From assembly GCA_036397755.1 (NCBI GenBank), contig DASWII010000025.1, positions 1-42,270 on the forward strand: 42,270 nt of DNA. The letters are read 5' to 3'. The stretch is from CAMYLY01 sp036397755 (GTDB taxonomy: Bacteria > Gemmatimonadota > Gemmatimonadetes > Gemmatimonadales > GWC2-71-9). The translations under genes were made by a program, and so were the position numbers. The notes under the pieces were generated by a model. The model ran no database searches. It was not told where the DNA came from and was given only the letters and a program-made list of their open reading frames with translations. Numbering within the stretch: position 1 is the first letter of the stretch; the number at the start of each line of letters is the position of its first letter. Shown piece by piece: positions 32,998 through 42,156 of this stretch.

Positions 32998-33177
32998 CTG
33001 GGTCCGCTGGGTGACCACCGGTCAGCAGCAGGGCGGGCGCGGTAGCGTCGTTGCATCGTGCAGGGTTTCGGCATCGTGGCAGTCTCGACCAGGTGAGCAG
33101 GAAGGAGGTCGGGTCAGGGATCTGCCCAAGATGGCGGTTCCGGCTCACTCTCAACAGGGTATTGCCGGCGCCTCGGC

Positions 33178-33371
33178 GCGTAATCGAGCGCGTCGGCCAC
33201 TTCCGTCGTGATCTTCACGGCTTCGTCGATCGCGAACTGTGTCTCCCGAGTGAGCCTGTCTCGTAGGGTCTCGCCCTCGATGTATGGCATCACGTAGGTC
33301 AGGAAGCCGTCGGCCGAACCCGAACCGACCAAGGGTAGGATGTGGGGGTGCTGGAGACCGGCCGTGGTCTT
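33178..33371 (-). pseudogene. Fragment of a third Ser/Thr receptor kinase
   Basis: About 64 codons match the middle of the kinase N-lobe of the two full-length genes: LQHPHILPL, ADGFLTYVMPYIEGETLRD and ITTEVADALDYA. It breaks off before HRDIKPEN and has no glycine loop. It is closest to the 25142-27787 gene. The surrounding 33019-33973 region has no other clear gene except a doubtful short ORF, so a decayed duplicate is the likely origin. Confidence 0.75.
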
Positions 33372-33714
33372 GGTGCGGACACGCGCTCGGCGATTTCGGT
33401 CACGAGCGTCGGCTCCGACAGTTGCTCATGCCTTCTCCCTGGTCGGATGGGCGACAATCGCTGCGTAGGGCGGCTCTGACCATGGGCGACAAGATAGTGA
33501 GGTCCGCCATCGCAGGCGAGAAACGGTCGAGTCTCGAGGGTGCTCTTGGGCATGGGATTCGGACAGATTGCACCGTCAGGATACGCAAACCGAACCATTC
33601 GGAATTGCGGTGCCGCGCGACGCCAGTGGCGGTGACCCATTTTGGGTGCCAAGATTGAGTTGGCCGTAATCCAGCCCCTCGTCCCGGAGCCCGACGCGCG
33701 AGCGCGCACCTCCC

Positions 33715-33969
33715 ATGCGTCCTACGACTGTTCCCTCCAGCTGGGTTGTGCTGTCACTCGCCGTCGGGTGTCACGCTGCCGACGAGCCACCGCCGCTCAG
33801 CGACTACGCGAGCGCGTTCCTGGACAAATGGCATATGGGCAACAATCCGACGCCCCGCCCTGGCTTTGACTATTGGGTGGGGCTGCGAGCTCGGGCGTCT
33901 TGTGTTGCAGGCAATGGAACTGGACGAGTCTTGACCATGGGCAGCTATCGTCCAACGTCGAAGCTGTGA
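33715..33969 (+). CDS. Doubtful 84-residue lipoprotein-like ORF
   Basis: The start ATG 33715 gives WVVLSLAVGCHAADEPPPL, which looks like a short lipoprotein signal with Cys19. No family was recognised and no ribosome site is seen. The reading frame stops four bases before pyk. It may be a remnant or a chance ORF in the pyk leader; the region 33386-33714 holds nothing recognised. Confidence 0.2.
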   Translation: MRPTTVPSSWVVLSLAVGCHAADEPPPLSDYASAFLDKWHMGNNPTPRPGFDYWVGLRARASCVAGNGTGRVLTMGSYRPTSKL

Positions 33970-33973
33970 CTCT

Positions 33974-35428
33974 ATGCCGATCTCCGTCTCCCTGTCTCCC
34001 CTGTTGCGTCGGCGCACGAAGATCGTCGCCACCCTCGGCCCAGCGTCGTCATCAGCCGACATCATCGCTCGATTGATCGACGCCGGCGTCGATGTCTTTC
34101 GGATGAACATGTCCCATGGAGACCATGCGGGTCACACGACGGTGTTTTCCACCATCAGGGACGTCGCCGCGAACAAGGACAAGCCGGTTGCGGTGCTGGC
34201 CGACCTTTGTGGTCCCAAGATCCGCGCGGGCCGATTCGCGGGCGGTTCGGTCGAACTCCCCACCGGCGCCACCGTGGTGGTGACGACGCGAGAGGTCGAG
34301 GGAACGGCGGAGCTGATCCCCTCCCAGTACGAGCATCTGGCCTCGGATGTCCAGTCCGGCAACCGCATCCTGCTCGATGACGGGAACTTGGAGCTGCGGG
34401 TGGAGCGCGTCGCGGGAACCGAGATCACCTGTACGGTGACGGTCGGCGGCACGCTCAAAGACCGCAAAGGCATGAACCTGCCCGGGGTCAACGTGTCCGC
34501 TCCGTCATTGACGGCGAAGGACCGCGAGGACGCGCGCTTCGTGGCGGGGCTGGGCGTCGACTTCATCGCGCTTTCGTTCGTCCGTCGCCAGGAGGACGTG
34601 CTCGAATTGCGGGAGCTGTTGCAGGAAGTCGGATCGACGGCCGCCATGGTAGCGAAGATCGAAAAGCCTGAAGCACTTGACGCCATCGAATCGATCCTCG
34701 ACGTGAGCGACGCCATCATGATTGCGCGTGGTGACCTCGGCGTCGAACTGCCAGCCGAGAGGGTGCCGGTCGCGCAGTCACAGCTGATCGATCTTGCGCG
34801 AGCGCGGCGTAAGCCCGTCATCGTCGCCACGCAAATGCTCGAATCGATGATCACCCACCCCCGACCGACACGCGCCGAAGTATCCGACGTGGCGACGGCA
34901 GTGTTCGGCAGCGCCGACGCCGTGATGCTCTCCGCGGAGACCGCGTCAGGCCGCTACCCGGTGGAGGCCGTGAGTATGATGGATCGGGTCGCGCGCGACG
35001 CCGAGGGCTATCAGTGGGAGCGTGGTGCGTTCGGTGATCCGCCGGCGTCCTTGGGCACACCGGGGACCATGACGGTGGAAGATGCAGTCGCCCGCGCCGC
35101 GGCCGGCGTGTCGCGCGGCCTCATGGTTCGAGCCATTGTCGTGTTCTCGAGCACGGGACGATCCGCCTCGATCGTCTCCGCCTGGCGTCCGCAGGCGCCG
35201 ATCCTGGCGGCCTCCGTCAACGAGCGCACTTGCCGTCGATTGATGCTGTCGTGGGGCACCGTTCCGATCATGCGAACCGAGCTGGCGCCCGGTGAGTTTT
35301 CGTCGGCCGCCCGGCATCTCGCGCGCGAGGCCGGGCTCGCCCAGTCGGGCGACTTCATTCTCCAGGTGAGCGGCTTCCAGGTGGATCCCGCCACCAACGA
35401 ACCGGCGGTGACGGTCCTGCAGGTCTAG
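33974..35428 (+). CDS. pyk: Pyruvate kinase
   Basis: The 484-residue enzyme converts phosphoenolpyruvate and ADP to pyruvate and ATP. Family motifs are present: RTKIVATLGPAS at the start, RMNMSHGD, the active-site AKIEKPEAL with catalytic Lys, the metal-binding IMIARGDLGVE, and ATQMLESMITHPRPTRAEVS followed by SADAVMLSAETA. A C-terminal regulatory domain of normal length follows. The usual RLNFSHG is RMNMSHG and the usual DGTDAVMLS is GSADAVMLS, both conservative variants. The gene's TAG stop overlaps that of the convergent amidohydrolase. Confidence 0.97.
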   Translation: MPISVSLSPLLRRRTKIVATLGPASSSADIIARLIDAGVDVFRMNMSHGDHAGHTTVFSTIRDVAANKDKPVAVLADLCGPKIRAGRFAGGSVELPTGATVVVTTREVEGTAELIPSQYEHLASDVQSGNRILLDDGNLELRVERVAGTEITCTVTVGGTLKDRKGMNLPGVNVSAPSLTAKDREDARFVAGLGVDFIALSFVRRQEDVLELRELLQEVGSTAAMVAKIEKPEALDAIESILDVSDAIMIARGDLGVELPAERVPVAQSQLIDLARARRKPVIVATQMLESMITHPRPTRAEVSDVATAVFGSADAVMLSAETASGRYPVEAVSMMDRVARDAEGYQWERGAFGDPPASLGTPGTMTVEDAVARAAAGVSRGLMVRAIVVFSSTGRSASIVSAWRPQAPILAASVNERTCRRLMLSWGTVPIMRTELAPGEFSSAARHLAREAGLAQSGDFILQVSGFQVDPATNEPAVTVLQV

Positions 35429-36864
35429 CGATACGCGAGATCCTCGAGTGGATGCAGCACCCCGGCTCGCATGACGTGCGTAAGGCTGCGAAACGCGCGC
35501 ACGTCCACGGTGGGGTCCTCCGCAAGCACGAGCAGGTCCGCGATCTTACCGGCAGCGAGTATCCCGATGTCATCCCGCTGCATCGCCCTCGCGCCGTTGC
35601 GGGTGGAGGCGACGATGACCGCAGTGGGTGACATGCCGGCACGCTGCATCGCTTCCATCTCGGCATAGATGGCCGGGCCGTGCAGCGTCAACGGATTGCC
35701 GGCATCGGTCCCGGTCGCGACAGTGATACCCGCCCCGACGACGCGACGGAGGTTCTCCGCCATGATCCATGACCGGGCACCACCTCGCTCCATCCGTGTG
35801 TACACGACCTCTGGCGATCGCATCCGCGACGGGAGGACCGGACGGAGCACCGCGGTCGCGCTGATCTTCTCGACCGTTTGCGGATCAACACACCCGTTGG
35901 GGTCGTCGATCCGCTCCGGTGCGTCGAGTATCACCGACGCAATCGCACGGTTCCAATTGCCTCCGACGACGAGAGTGGGCGAATAGAGCGTTCCGCGGCT
36001 TCGTAGCAGCTCGAGAAACTCCTGGTCCACAAGCGTGTCCTCCACGCTGTGCACCAACAGGCCTGCTCCCGCGCGGACGGCAGCCTTGGCATTCCGCAAG
36101 CTCGTGGCGTGCACGATCAGTTCGAGTCCGGCTTCCCGTGTCGCCGCTCCGACCGCGGCCACCCGATCGTCGAGTGCCGCCTGCTGATCGGGTGGCGCCG
36201 ACACGTACCAGACCTTCGCGGCGGTCGAGCCGAGGGCCACGAGGCGTTGCACACTTTCACGCGCGTCCTCCAGAGAGCCCATGGGCAGGAACGTGTAGTG
36301 CTGCTCGTCCACGTTCAGCGCCGGCACGCTCGCATGCGTAATGAGCGGCCCGGCGGCACGCACGTGCACGCCGTCAGCGTCATGCTCGCTTCGATCCGGG
36401 AGCGTCGTGGTCCACGGGTGCCCCCCCACGTCGAACACGCCCGTCACGCCGGTGCACAAGTACGAACGCGCAAATCGGTCGGAATGCTCTCGCAGAGACC
36501 GCGCGGTCTCGGCATAGGGATAGACGTCGGGCGCGCTCAGTCCGTCAGGCCTTCCGTCGATCCATCCCGTCTGGCTGAAATGCACGTGCGCGTCGATCAG
36601 TCCGGGGGTCAGGAAACGCCCGGTGACATCGTGACGTTGGGCCCCAGCTGGGACGAGGCAGCCGGCGGCAGGACCGACGCAGGTGATCCTCTCCCCTTCG
36701 ACCAGAACCACGGCGTTCGGGATTGGCGCCGCGCCCGTCCCGTCGACGACGGTGCCCCCCACCAGCGCGACCGCTTGCGCCGCAGCGCGCAGCGACCGCG
36801 CGATCAGGCCAAGCGCGATCAGGAGTGCTCCACCACCGAAGCGCGTTAGGCGAGGGGACGTCAT
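35425..36864 (-). CDS. Secreted metal-dependent amidohydrolase
   Basis: From ATG 36864 the product has 479 residues with a signal-like N-terminus (GGALLIALGLIARSLRAAAQ). Metal-ligand positions of the amidohydrolase superfamily are visible: the HVH pair in LIDAHVHFSQ, the likely carboxylated Lys in AAKVWYV, His in LIVHATS and LLVHSVED, and Asp in ATGTDAGNP. A small beta-sandwich spans both ends (VDGTGAAPIPNAVVLVEGER, GKIADLLVLAEDPTVD). Substrate is unknown; the family includes imidazolonepropionase-like and prolidase-like enzymes. An ATG at 36903 in the next gene is an alternative. Confidence 0.92.
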   Translation of the reverse strand: MTSPRLTRFGGGALLIALGLIARSLRAAAQAVALVGGTVVDGTGAAPIPNAVVLVEGERITCVGPAAGCLVPAGAQRHDVTGRFLTPGLIDAHVHFSQTGWIDGRPDGLSAPDVYPYAETARSLREHSDRFARSYLCTGVTGVFDVGGHPWTTTLPDRSEHDADGVHVRAAGPLITHASVPALNVDEQHYTFLPMGSLEDARESVQRLVALGSTAAKVWYVSAPPDQQAALDDRVAAVGAATREAGLELIVHATSLRNAKAAVRAGAGLLVHSVEDTLVDQEFLELLRSRGTLYSPTLVVGGNWNRAIASVILDAPERIDDPNGCVDPQTVEKISATAVLRPVLPSRMRSPEVVYTRMERGGARSWIMAENLRRVVGAGITVATGTDAGNPLTLHGPAIYAEMEAMQRAGMSPTAVIVASTRNGARAMQRDDIGILAAGKIADLLVLAEDPTVDVRAFRSLTHVMRAGVLHPLEDLAYR

Positions 36865-36892
36865 TCGTTGTGCGTAGAGGGACGCGCCAGCG

Positions 36893-37396
36893 TCATTCCC
36901 CATCCATCGTCTCACCAAGCGGATGAGCCGCCAGCTCGGCGCGCAGCTCGGGGTGGACGCTCCACAGATAGTACCCCATCCCTCCCGCGGCGATGAGGTT
37001 GCCGATCGCCACGTTCGACCACGCGAGCGCACCAAGGAGCGGCTGGCCGGCGAGCGCCACCACGATGTAGAACCCGACCTCGAAGATGGCAAAGAACACC
37101 ACGACCACGAAGAACGTCGTCGGGAAACGCTCCACGAGTCGCGCCAGCAGCGCTCCGGCGAACCCGACAAAGCAGAACGCCAGCACATGCAGCATGGTGT
37201 ACCCGATCACCGCCTGGAACGTGACGACCACGTCGGCCGGATCGCGGAGCCCCAAGAACACTGCCGACCCGAGCATCGCCGGCGTGTAGAACGCACGGCC
37301 CGCCACGAGGTCGACGATCAAGAACCAGAGCGCGACGGCGCCGGCTCCAATGAGACCAGCCACGAAACCTTCACGAAGGAGGCGCGGGAGATTCAC
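36893..37396 (-). CDS. Membrane protein, four helices, unknown
   Basis: From GTG 37396 the product has 167 residues with four hydrophobic segments (GFVAGLIGAGAVALWFLIVDLV, VIGYTMLHVLAFCFVGFAGALL, TTFFVVVVFFAIFEVGFYIVV and AWSNVAIGNLIAAGGMGYYL). A start at 37453 is also open, but its first 19 residues are charged and unlike the rest. No family was recognised. A TTGACC box lies at about 37426-37431 (minus strand), where a promoter is likely. Confidence 0.7.
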   Translation of the reverse strand: MNLPRLLREGFVAGLIGAGAVALWFLIVDLVAGRAFYTPAMLGSAVFLGLRDPADVVVTFQAVIGYTMLHVLAFCFVGFAGALLARLVERFPTTFFVVVVFFAIFEVGFYIVVALAGQPLLGALAWSNVAIGNLIAAGGMGYYLWSVHPELRAELAAHPLGETMDGE

Positions 37397-37466
37397 GGGA
37401 GATTCTCGCTTGAGCGGGAGGGTCGGGTCAATATATCGCTTGCGCCCTCCCACGCGAGTCTCCCGC

Positions 37467-40400
37467 CTAGCGCTTCAACGGATCTTCCCGCACCTCGACA
37501 CTCCCGACGTAATCGCGCCCGTCGACCGAGATACGCACGACGTACCGTCCGGCAGCCGCCTCGTGCATGGTCAGCTCCTGACCGTAGATGCCGAAGAAGG
37601 CCTCGTCTCCCACCACCTGGCTGAACGCGATCAACTGGTCGCGCGCCGCCGTGAGCTGGCGGACGTTCCGCGCGCTCGCCAGCCGCTCCATCGTGACCTC
37701 CATGTGCCGCCGCAGGAGCGCGAGGGCGTCTTCACGATTCGCGTACTCCACCCCGCGGTACAGGCTGGGATAGTTCTGCGGCGCGAGCAGGTCTTTCTGC
37801 ATCTGTAACAGGTGTTCGCGCGGCGTGCCGGGAAGCCGTTCTCGAATGATCCTCCCGACGCGCTCCAGACCAGCCCGGTATGCCGCAAGTTCCGCCTCGG
37901 TGGGATCGAACCGCATGTCCCACCGCGTCCGGTTGATGCCCGCATGCGCCGCGATCGACCACGCGCGACGCAAGCCGCTCCACTGGTCTTCCACCGTGAC
38001 GCGCACTGAATCCCGGGGCGCCGCACGCAAGTAGAATGCCACGGCGGCACCGGACGGCGGGTTGCCGCCGTAGAACTTGAAGTGGAGCTGCACACGGCCC
38101 TTGTCGAAATCGAGCCATTTGGTTCCGGGCCGGCTCTCGAAGACGTGGACCGGTTCGGCCAAGACCTGATCGGTGACCTGGCGCAGCGGGGCGATGTCGT
38201 CCGCGATCCAGATGCTGCGGCCGTGCGTGCCGGCGACGAGATCGGCATCCCGAGGATGGATGACCAAATCCCGTACCGCGACGCTCGGCAGATCATCACC
38301 GAAGCGTGTCCACGACCCGCCGCCATCCACCGTCACGTACACCCCGAACTCCGTGCCCACGAACACCAGGCGCGGATTCACGGGATCCTCAACCACCGTG
38401 TGGATCGACGAGCCCGGCGCTTCGCGCGGGAGATTCGCGGAGATGCTGGTCCACGTGGCGCCGAAGTCGGCGGTCTTGAAGACGTAGGGATTGGTGTCGT
38501 CCGACCGGTGCCCGTCGAACGCGACGTATGCCGTCCCCACGTCGTGAGCCGAAGGCTCGACTCGGCTCACCCAGGTGCCCGGCGGCACACCCGGGATGTT
38601 GGACCGGACGTTACGCCACGTGGCGCCGCCGTCACGCGTGAGCTGCACGTTCCCGTCGTCCGTCCCCACCCAAATCACCGCGGGATCGAGCGGTGAGTCC
38701 GCGACAGTGTAGATCGTGTAGTGGTTTTCCGCCCCCGTGGCGTCCTTCGTGAGCCCGCCACTGTTCGTGGTGTTGCGCCTCGCCGCGTCATTGGTGGTGA
38801 GGTCCGGGCTGATGATGCGCCACGTCTCCCCCCGATCGACCGACTCGAACAGGTGGTTGCCGCCCACGAACACCGTGCGCGGGTTGTGCGCCGAGAGGAC
38901 CAGCGGCGAGTTCCAATTGAAGCGAAACTGCGGAGGCAGATTGTTGCCGTTGATCGTGCGCTGCGGCGAATCCGACCACAACCAGTACTCACCGGGATTG
39001 ATCGAGTAATTCGTTTGGGACTCCCCGTAGTTCGGATCGTAGTGTTCGGCGAAGTTCACGATCGTCCGCGGCGTGGGGGTGATGAACGCCCGCTCGCGCG
39101 TTTCCACGTTCATGCGACCGAAGTATCCGACGTGCGTGGTCGTGTACACCGTGCGCCAATCGCTCGGGTCGACCTGCATATGGAAGCCGTCTCCGCCGTT
39201 GATCTCCATGGCGTGATCGTTCATGATTCCCCGTGGATCGCGCGAGTTGCTTGGCAGGCCCCATCCACCATTGTCCTGCAGCCCACCGTACACCCAATAC
39301 GGATCGCGCATGTCCACCCCGATCGCGTAGTACTGCCCGATGGCCATGTTGTTGAACGCGAGGGTGGTCACGCCGCCGTCCACCGACGAATAGGCGCCCT
39401 GGTCGGTGGCGTTGTAGAAGATCCCGCCGTCCGCGGGATCGATCCACATATCGTGATCGTCGCCACCGGTACTCCGCCATGGTCGCCGGTCCTGCCAAGT
39501 CTCGCCCCCATCGCGCGAGTACGCGAAGTCGCGGGCGATCACATACACGTTGTCCGGATTGGACGGATCGACGCGGATGCGCCCGTGGTAGTACGGCCGG
39601 GAGTTGTGGCGCAGGAGATACCGCCACGTCTCGCCGCCGTCGGCGGATCGGTAGACCCCCGGGCCCGGAACGCTCAGGTCGTGCGGCAGCGTGTCCGATG
39701 CCTCCACGTACGCAAACACGATCGACGGGTCCGCCTGGTAGATCGACACGTCGATCTGGCCCGTCTCGCCGCTCGGGAGACCCGCGGTCAGCTTGCGAAA
39801 CGACCCTCCTCCGTCCGTGGACTTGAACAGTCCGCCGTTGGCTCCCCCACTCAGCATCCAATCCGGCGTGCGCAGTCGCTCATACATCCCGACGAAGACG
39901 ATCTCGGGGTTCGACGGGTCCAGTGCCACCACGGTCGCCCCGGTCCGCCCGTCGTCGGGGAGCCCATTGGTGAGCTTGATCCAGGACTGTCCACCGTCCG
40001 TCGTCTTGTACAGCCCGCGCGAGCCCGACGGGCCCCAGAGCGCGCCGAGGGCGGCGACGTACACGATCGCCGGGTTTGTCGGATGGGTGGCAATCTCCGC
40101 GATCTGCCGCGTATCTACGAGTCCCATGCGATCGAACGTCGCGCCGCCGTCCGCGGACTTGTACACGCCGTCTCCCCATCCCACGCTGTTGCGGTTGGTC
40201 GCCTCACCCGTTCCAACCCATATGATGCTCGTGTCTCCCTGGAAGAAAGCGACGTCGCCGATCGACTGACTCCCATAGTGTTCGAAGATAGGCGTGAACG
40301 ACACGCCGCCGTTCGTGGACTTGAAGACGCCACCCGAGGCCGATCCGATGAGCACGACGCGATAGTCCCGCTGCCAGGCATCGATGGACGACACACGCCC

Positions 40401-40532
40401 CATCATCGTGGCGGGTCCGATATTGCGCCAACCGAAATCCTGGACGAGTTGCTCCACCTGCTGCGCTGCACCGGCGGCGGGGCTCATGATGATCAGGGCG
40501 AGACTCAAGGCGATGCGACGTGGCGGCGACAT
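37467..40532 (-). CDS. Large secreted BNR/VPS10-type beta-propeller protein
   Basis: ATG 40532 with GGAGGAGCT before it gives 1021 residues. A signal peptide (ALSLALIIMSPAAGAAQ) precedes a long array of BNR/sortilin-like repeats with recurring S/T-x-DGG-x-T/S-W motifs (STNGGVSF, SADGGATF, TTDGGQSW, STDGGGSF, SADGGETW, SRDGGETWQ). The last ~200 residues lack these and contain helical, basic stretches and a short beta end (VRISVDGRDYVGSVEVRED). It resembles the VPS10/glycosyl-hydrolase-annotated proteins common in Gemmatimonadota and Bacteroidota. No sialidase catalytic set was identified, so the enzyme label is not supported. Confidence 0.9.
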   Translation of the reverse strand: MSPPRRIALSLALIIMSPAAGAAQQVEQLVQDFGWRNIGPATMMGRVSSIDAWQRDYRVVLIGSASGGVFKSTNGGVSFTPIFEHYGSQSIGDVAFFQGDTSIIWVGTGEATNRNSVGWGDGVYKSADGGATFDRMGLVDTRQIAEIATHPTNPAIVYVAALGALWGPSGSRGLYKTTDGGQSWIKLTNGLPDDGRTGATVVALDPSNPEIVFVGMYERLRTPDWMLSGGANGGLFKSTDGGGSFRKLTAGLPSGETGQIDVSIYQADPSIVFAYVEASDTLPHDLSVPGPGVYRSADGGETWRYLLRHNSRPYYHGRIRVDPSNPDNVYVIARDFAYSRDGGETWQDRRPWRSTGGDDHDMWIDPADGGIFYNATDQGAYSSVDGGVTTLAFNNMAIGQYYAIGVDMRDPYWVYGGLQDNGGWGLPSNSRDPRGIMNDHAMEINGGDGFHMQVDPSDWRTVYTTTHVGYFGRMNVETRERAFITPTPRTIVNFAEHYDPNYGESQTNYSINPGEYWLWSDSPQRTINGNNLPPQFRFNWNSPLVLSAHNPRTVFVGGNHLFESVDRGETWRIISPDLTTNDAARRNTTNSGGLTKDATGAENHYTIYTVADSPLDPAVIWVGTDDGNVQLTRDGGATWRNVRSNIPGVPPGTWVSRVEPSAHDVGTAYVAFDGHRSDDTNPYVFKTADFGATWTSISANLPREAPGSSIHTVVEDPVNPRLVFVGTEFGVYVTVDGGGSWTRFGDDLPSVAVRDLVIHPRDADLVAGTHGRSIWIADDIAPLRQVTDQVLAEPVHVFESRPGTKWLDFDKGRVQLHFKFYGGNPPSGAAVAFYLRAAPRDSVRVTVEDQWSGLRRAWSIAAHAGINRTRWDMRFDPTEAELAAYRAGLERVGRIIRERLPGTPREHLLQMQKDLLAPQNYPSLYRGVEYANREDALALLRRHMEVTMERLASARNVRQLTAARDQLIAFSQVVGDEAFFGIYGQELTMHEAAAGRYVVRISVDGRDYVGSVEVREDPLKR

Positions 40533-40672
40533 CTGTAGCTCCTCCGTTCCAGGTGACACAATGCGTGGGAAGTTTGCCGTGCTCGACGCGGAGGCGCTAG
40601 GGAGAGGGTGTCGTGTCGCACGAGTTCGTTGTCCGGAGCGTGAGTCCCCGCGGGTTGGTGACCGACACGGCA

Positions 40673-40702
40673 ACGCCCCGCCCGCGGAAGCGAGCGGGGC
40701 GT
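40673..40702 (-). terminator. Hairpin downstream of the His/Met-rich gene
   Basis: ACGCCCCGC (40673-40681) pairs with GCGGGGCGT (40694-40702) around a 12-base loop. It lies 30 bases after the minus-strand stop at 40732. It has no T-run on the minus side, so termination is probable but not sure. Confidence 0.5.
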
Positions 40703-40731
40703 GTTGTTCCCGCTGTTCGACCGCGCGCCGG

Positions 40732-41205
40732 CTATCGCGGCTTGCGGTGCTCGTGCATCGGCATGTCGTGGCTTTCGGTATGTTCACCCATGACGTGCTC
40801 GTGCAGGTACTCGTGCAGATGGGCGACCTGCTCCTCCGAGAGAAACGCGCCGAGGGCGGCGTGCTCGGTCTTCATGTCCGCGTGCAACGCGTCCATCGCC
40901 GCCGCGTGATCGGTCTTCTGCGCCTCGGTCGCCGTCTCGGCGTCGAACTCGTGCAATTGATGCATCCGCATCATGAAGCCGCCGAGCGTATGCAGGTGCG
41001 CAGCCATCGAATCACGCGCGGTGCCGTGCAGCTCCAGCACCGCCGCCACGCTGTCGATCGAGAGCGCCGCGCGATGGCGCTCCATCATTTCCGCCATTTT
41101 GCCTTCGGCATGCTGCATCTCCGCGTGCGCGGCGTGCTGCGCAACGGCAGGTGCGGCGGCAAACGCAAGGAAGGCACTGGCCAGTACTAGGGTCTTCGCT
41201 TTCAT
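40732..41205 (-). CDS. Periplasmic His/Met-rich helical protein
   Basis: ATG 41205 with GGAG nearby gives 157 residues. A signal peptide (TLVLASAFLAFAAAPAVA) is followed by a helical, His- and Met-rich body: AAHAEMQHAEGKMAEMMERH, ARDSMAAHLHTLGGFMMRMH, AAMDALHADMKTEHAAL and ending HEYLHEHVMGEHTESHDMPM. The residue content suggests metal (copper or zinc) binding and the helical periplasmic type recalls CpxP/Spy chaperones, but LTxxQ motifs are absent. Function is inferred only. Confidence 0.75.
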   Translation of the reverse strand: MKAKTLVLASAFLAFAAAPAVAQHAAHAEMQHAEGKMAEMMERHRAALSIDSVAAVLELHGTARDSMAAHLHTLGGFMMRMHQLHEFDAETATEAQKTDHAAAMDALHADMKTEHAALGAFLSEEQVAHLHEYLHEHVMGEHTESHDMPMHEHRKPR

Positions 41206-41289
41206 CAACAACTCCATTCCGTGGTTTGTGGTCTGTAGTCTTTCTGCTGCACTCTGTCGTCAGAGTCTCGCTCCCGACGGCCTCTCGCC

Positions 41290-41940
41290 TCAGCCGCCCG
41301 GCATCTTCTGCGGCGTCTCCGTGATCGAGGACTTGGCGTCCTTGCCATGGGCCGTGAGTTCCATGGCACTGCCGCGGCGATCGCTGAACCGCACGATCCC
41401 GAAGGGCACGGCGGCACTGATCCACAGGTCCCCGGCCTCCGCGTCCGTCGGGACGATCTTCATCGTCGAGAACGTCCCCGCGGGCACCGTAACCGATTCG
41501 GTCGCGGCCAGCGTAGCGCGGTCGCAATTCTCGGCGGCGCCCCGCGCGGGACTCTCGCCTCCACCGCCCTGGGGCATCATCGCCAGCATGCTCGCCGGGA
41601 GCTCCATCGCCGGCTGAGCGCCCGGTTTCACGATGATCCGCGCGATATCCTGGTCGTCGTACGGGTACCCCGGGATCAACATCTGCATGACCATCGCGCC
41701 CATCGGACCCGCCATGCTGGTCTCATACCAATAGTGATCTTTGCCCTTCGCCTGCTCCGTACCGACGATCGCAAGCCGCATCGTCGCCGACCCCCCGGGG
41801 ATCTCTGGCGACGTCAGCTTGTATTCCGCCCACTGCCCCACCGTAACCTTCCCGAGCGCCGCACACGCCTCCGCGAGGTGTTGTGCCCTGACGGGAACGG
41901 CAAGCACGCTCACGAGTGCGAGAGAGACCAGGGTACGCAT
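41290..41940 (-). CDS. Secreted protein of unknown function
   Basis: ATG 41940 behind GGGAGG gives 216 residues. A signal peptide (TLVSLALVSVLAVPVRAQ) precedes a body with WAEYKLTSPEIPGGSATMRL, HYWYETSMAGP, and a C-terminal VPAGTFSTMKIV, ISAAVPFGIVRFSD. Pairs such as VPAGTF...TMKI are found in DUF3108/lipoprotein-like beta proteins. It has two cysteines (positions 27 and about 140). It is 84 bases upstream of the His/Met-rich gene on the same strand and may be co-transcribed. Confidence 0.7.
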   Translation of the reverse strand: MRTLVSLALVSVLAVPVRAQHLAEACAALGKVTVGQWAEYKLTSPEIPGGSATMRLAIVGTEQAKGKDHYWYETSMAGPMGAMVMQMLIPGYPYDDQDIARIIVKPGAQPAMELPASMLAMMPQGGGGESPARGAAENCDRATLAATESVTVPAGTFSTMKIVPTDAEAGDLWISAAVPFGIVRFSDRRGSAMELTAHGKDAKSSITETPQKMPGG

Positions 41941-42156
41941 CAAGAGCCTCCCAGGAATGATTAGCGGACGAAGAAGGGCGCCAGCAGGGTCCTGTACAAA
42001 CTAACATCCTCTACTCCGAGACGCTCCTCGGCCGCCTCGACGAACACACCCACTCCATCACCGGGGGTGCAAGCCAAACGGCGTGCGGTGGGAACGGATG
42101 TACCTTGCGGTCATCATACATGTCCATCCAGAGGCCTCTGCTGCTTCCGCGACCTT

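Noticed and set aside
38721..40538. Plus-strand 605-codon frame opposite the BNR protein
   Set aside because: It is the shadow of the BNR gene, with repeated RxxxHxxD words and no domain; the minus-strand frame has the clear repeat motifs.
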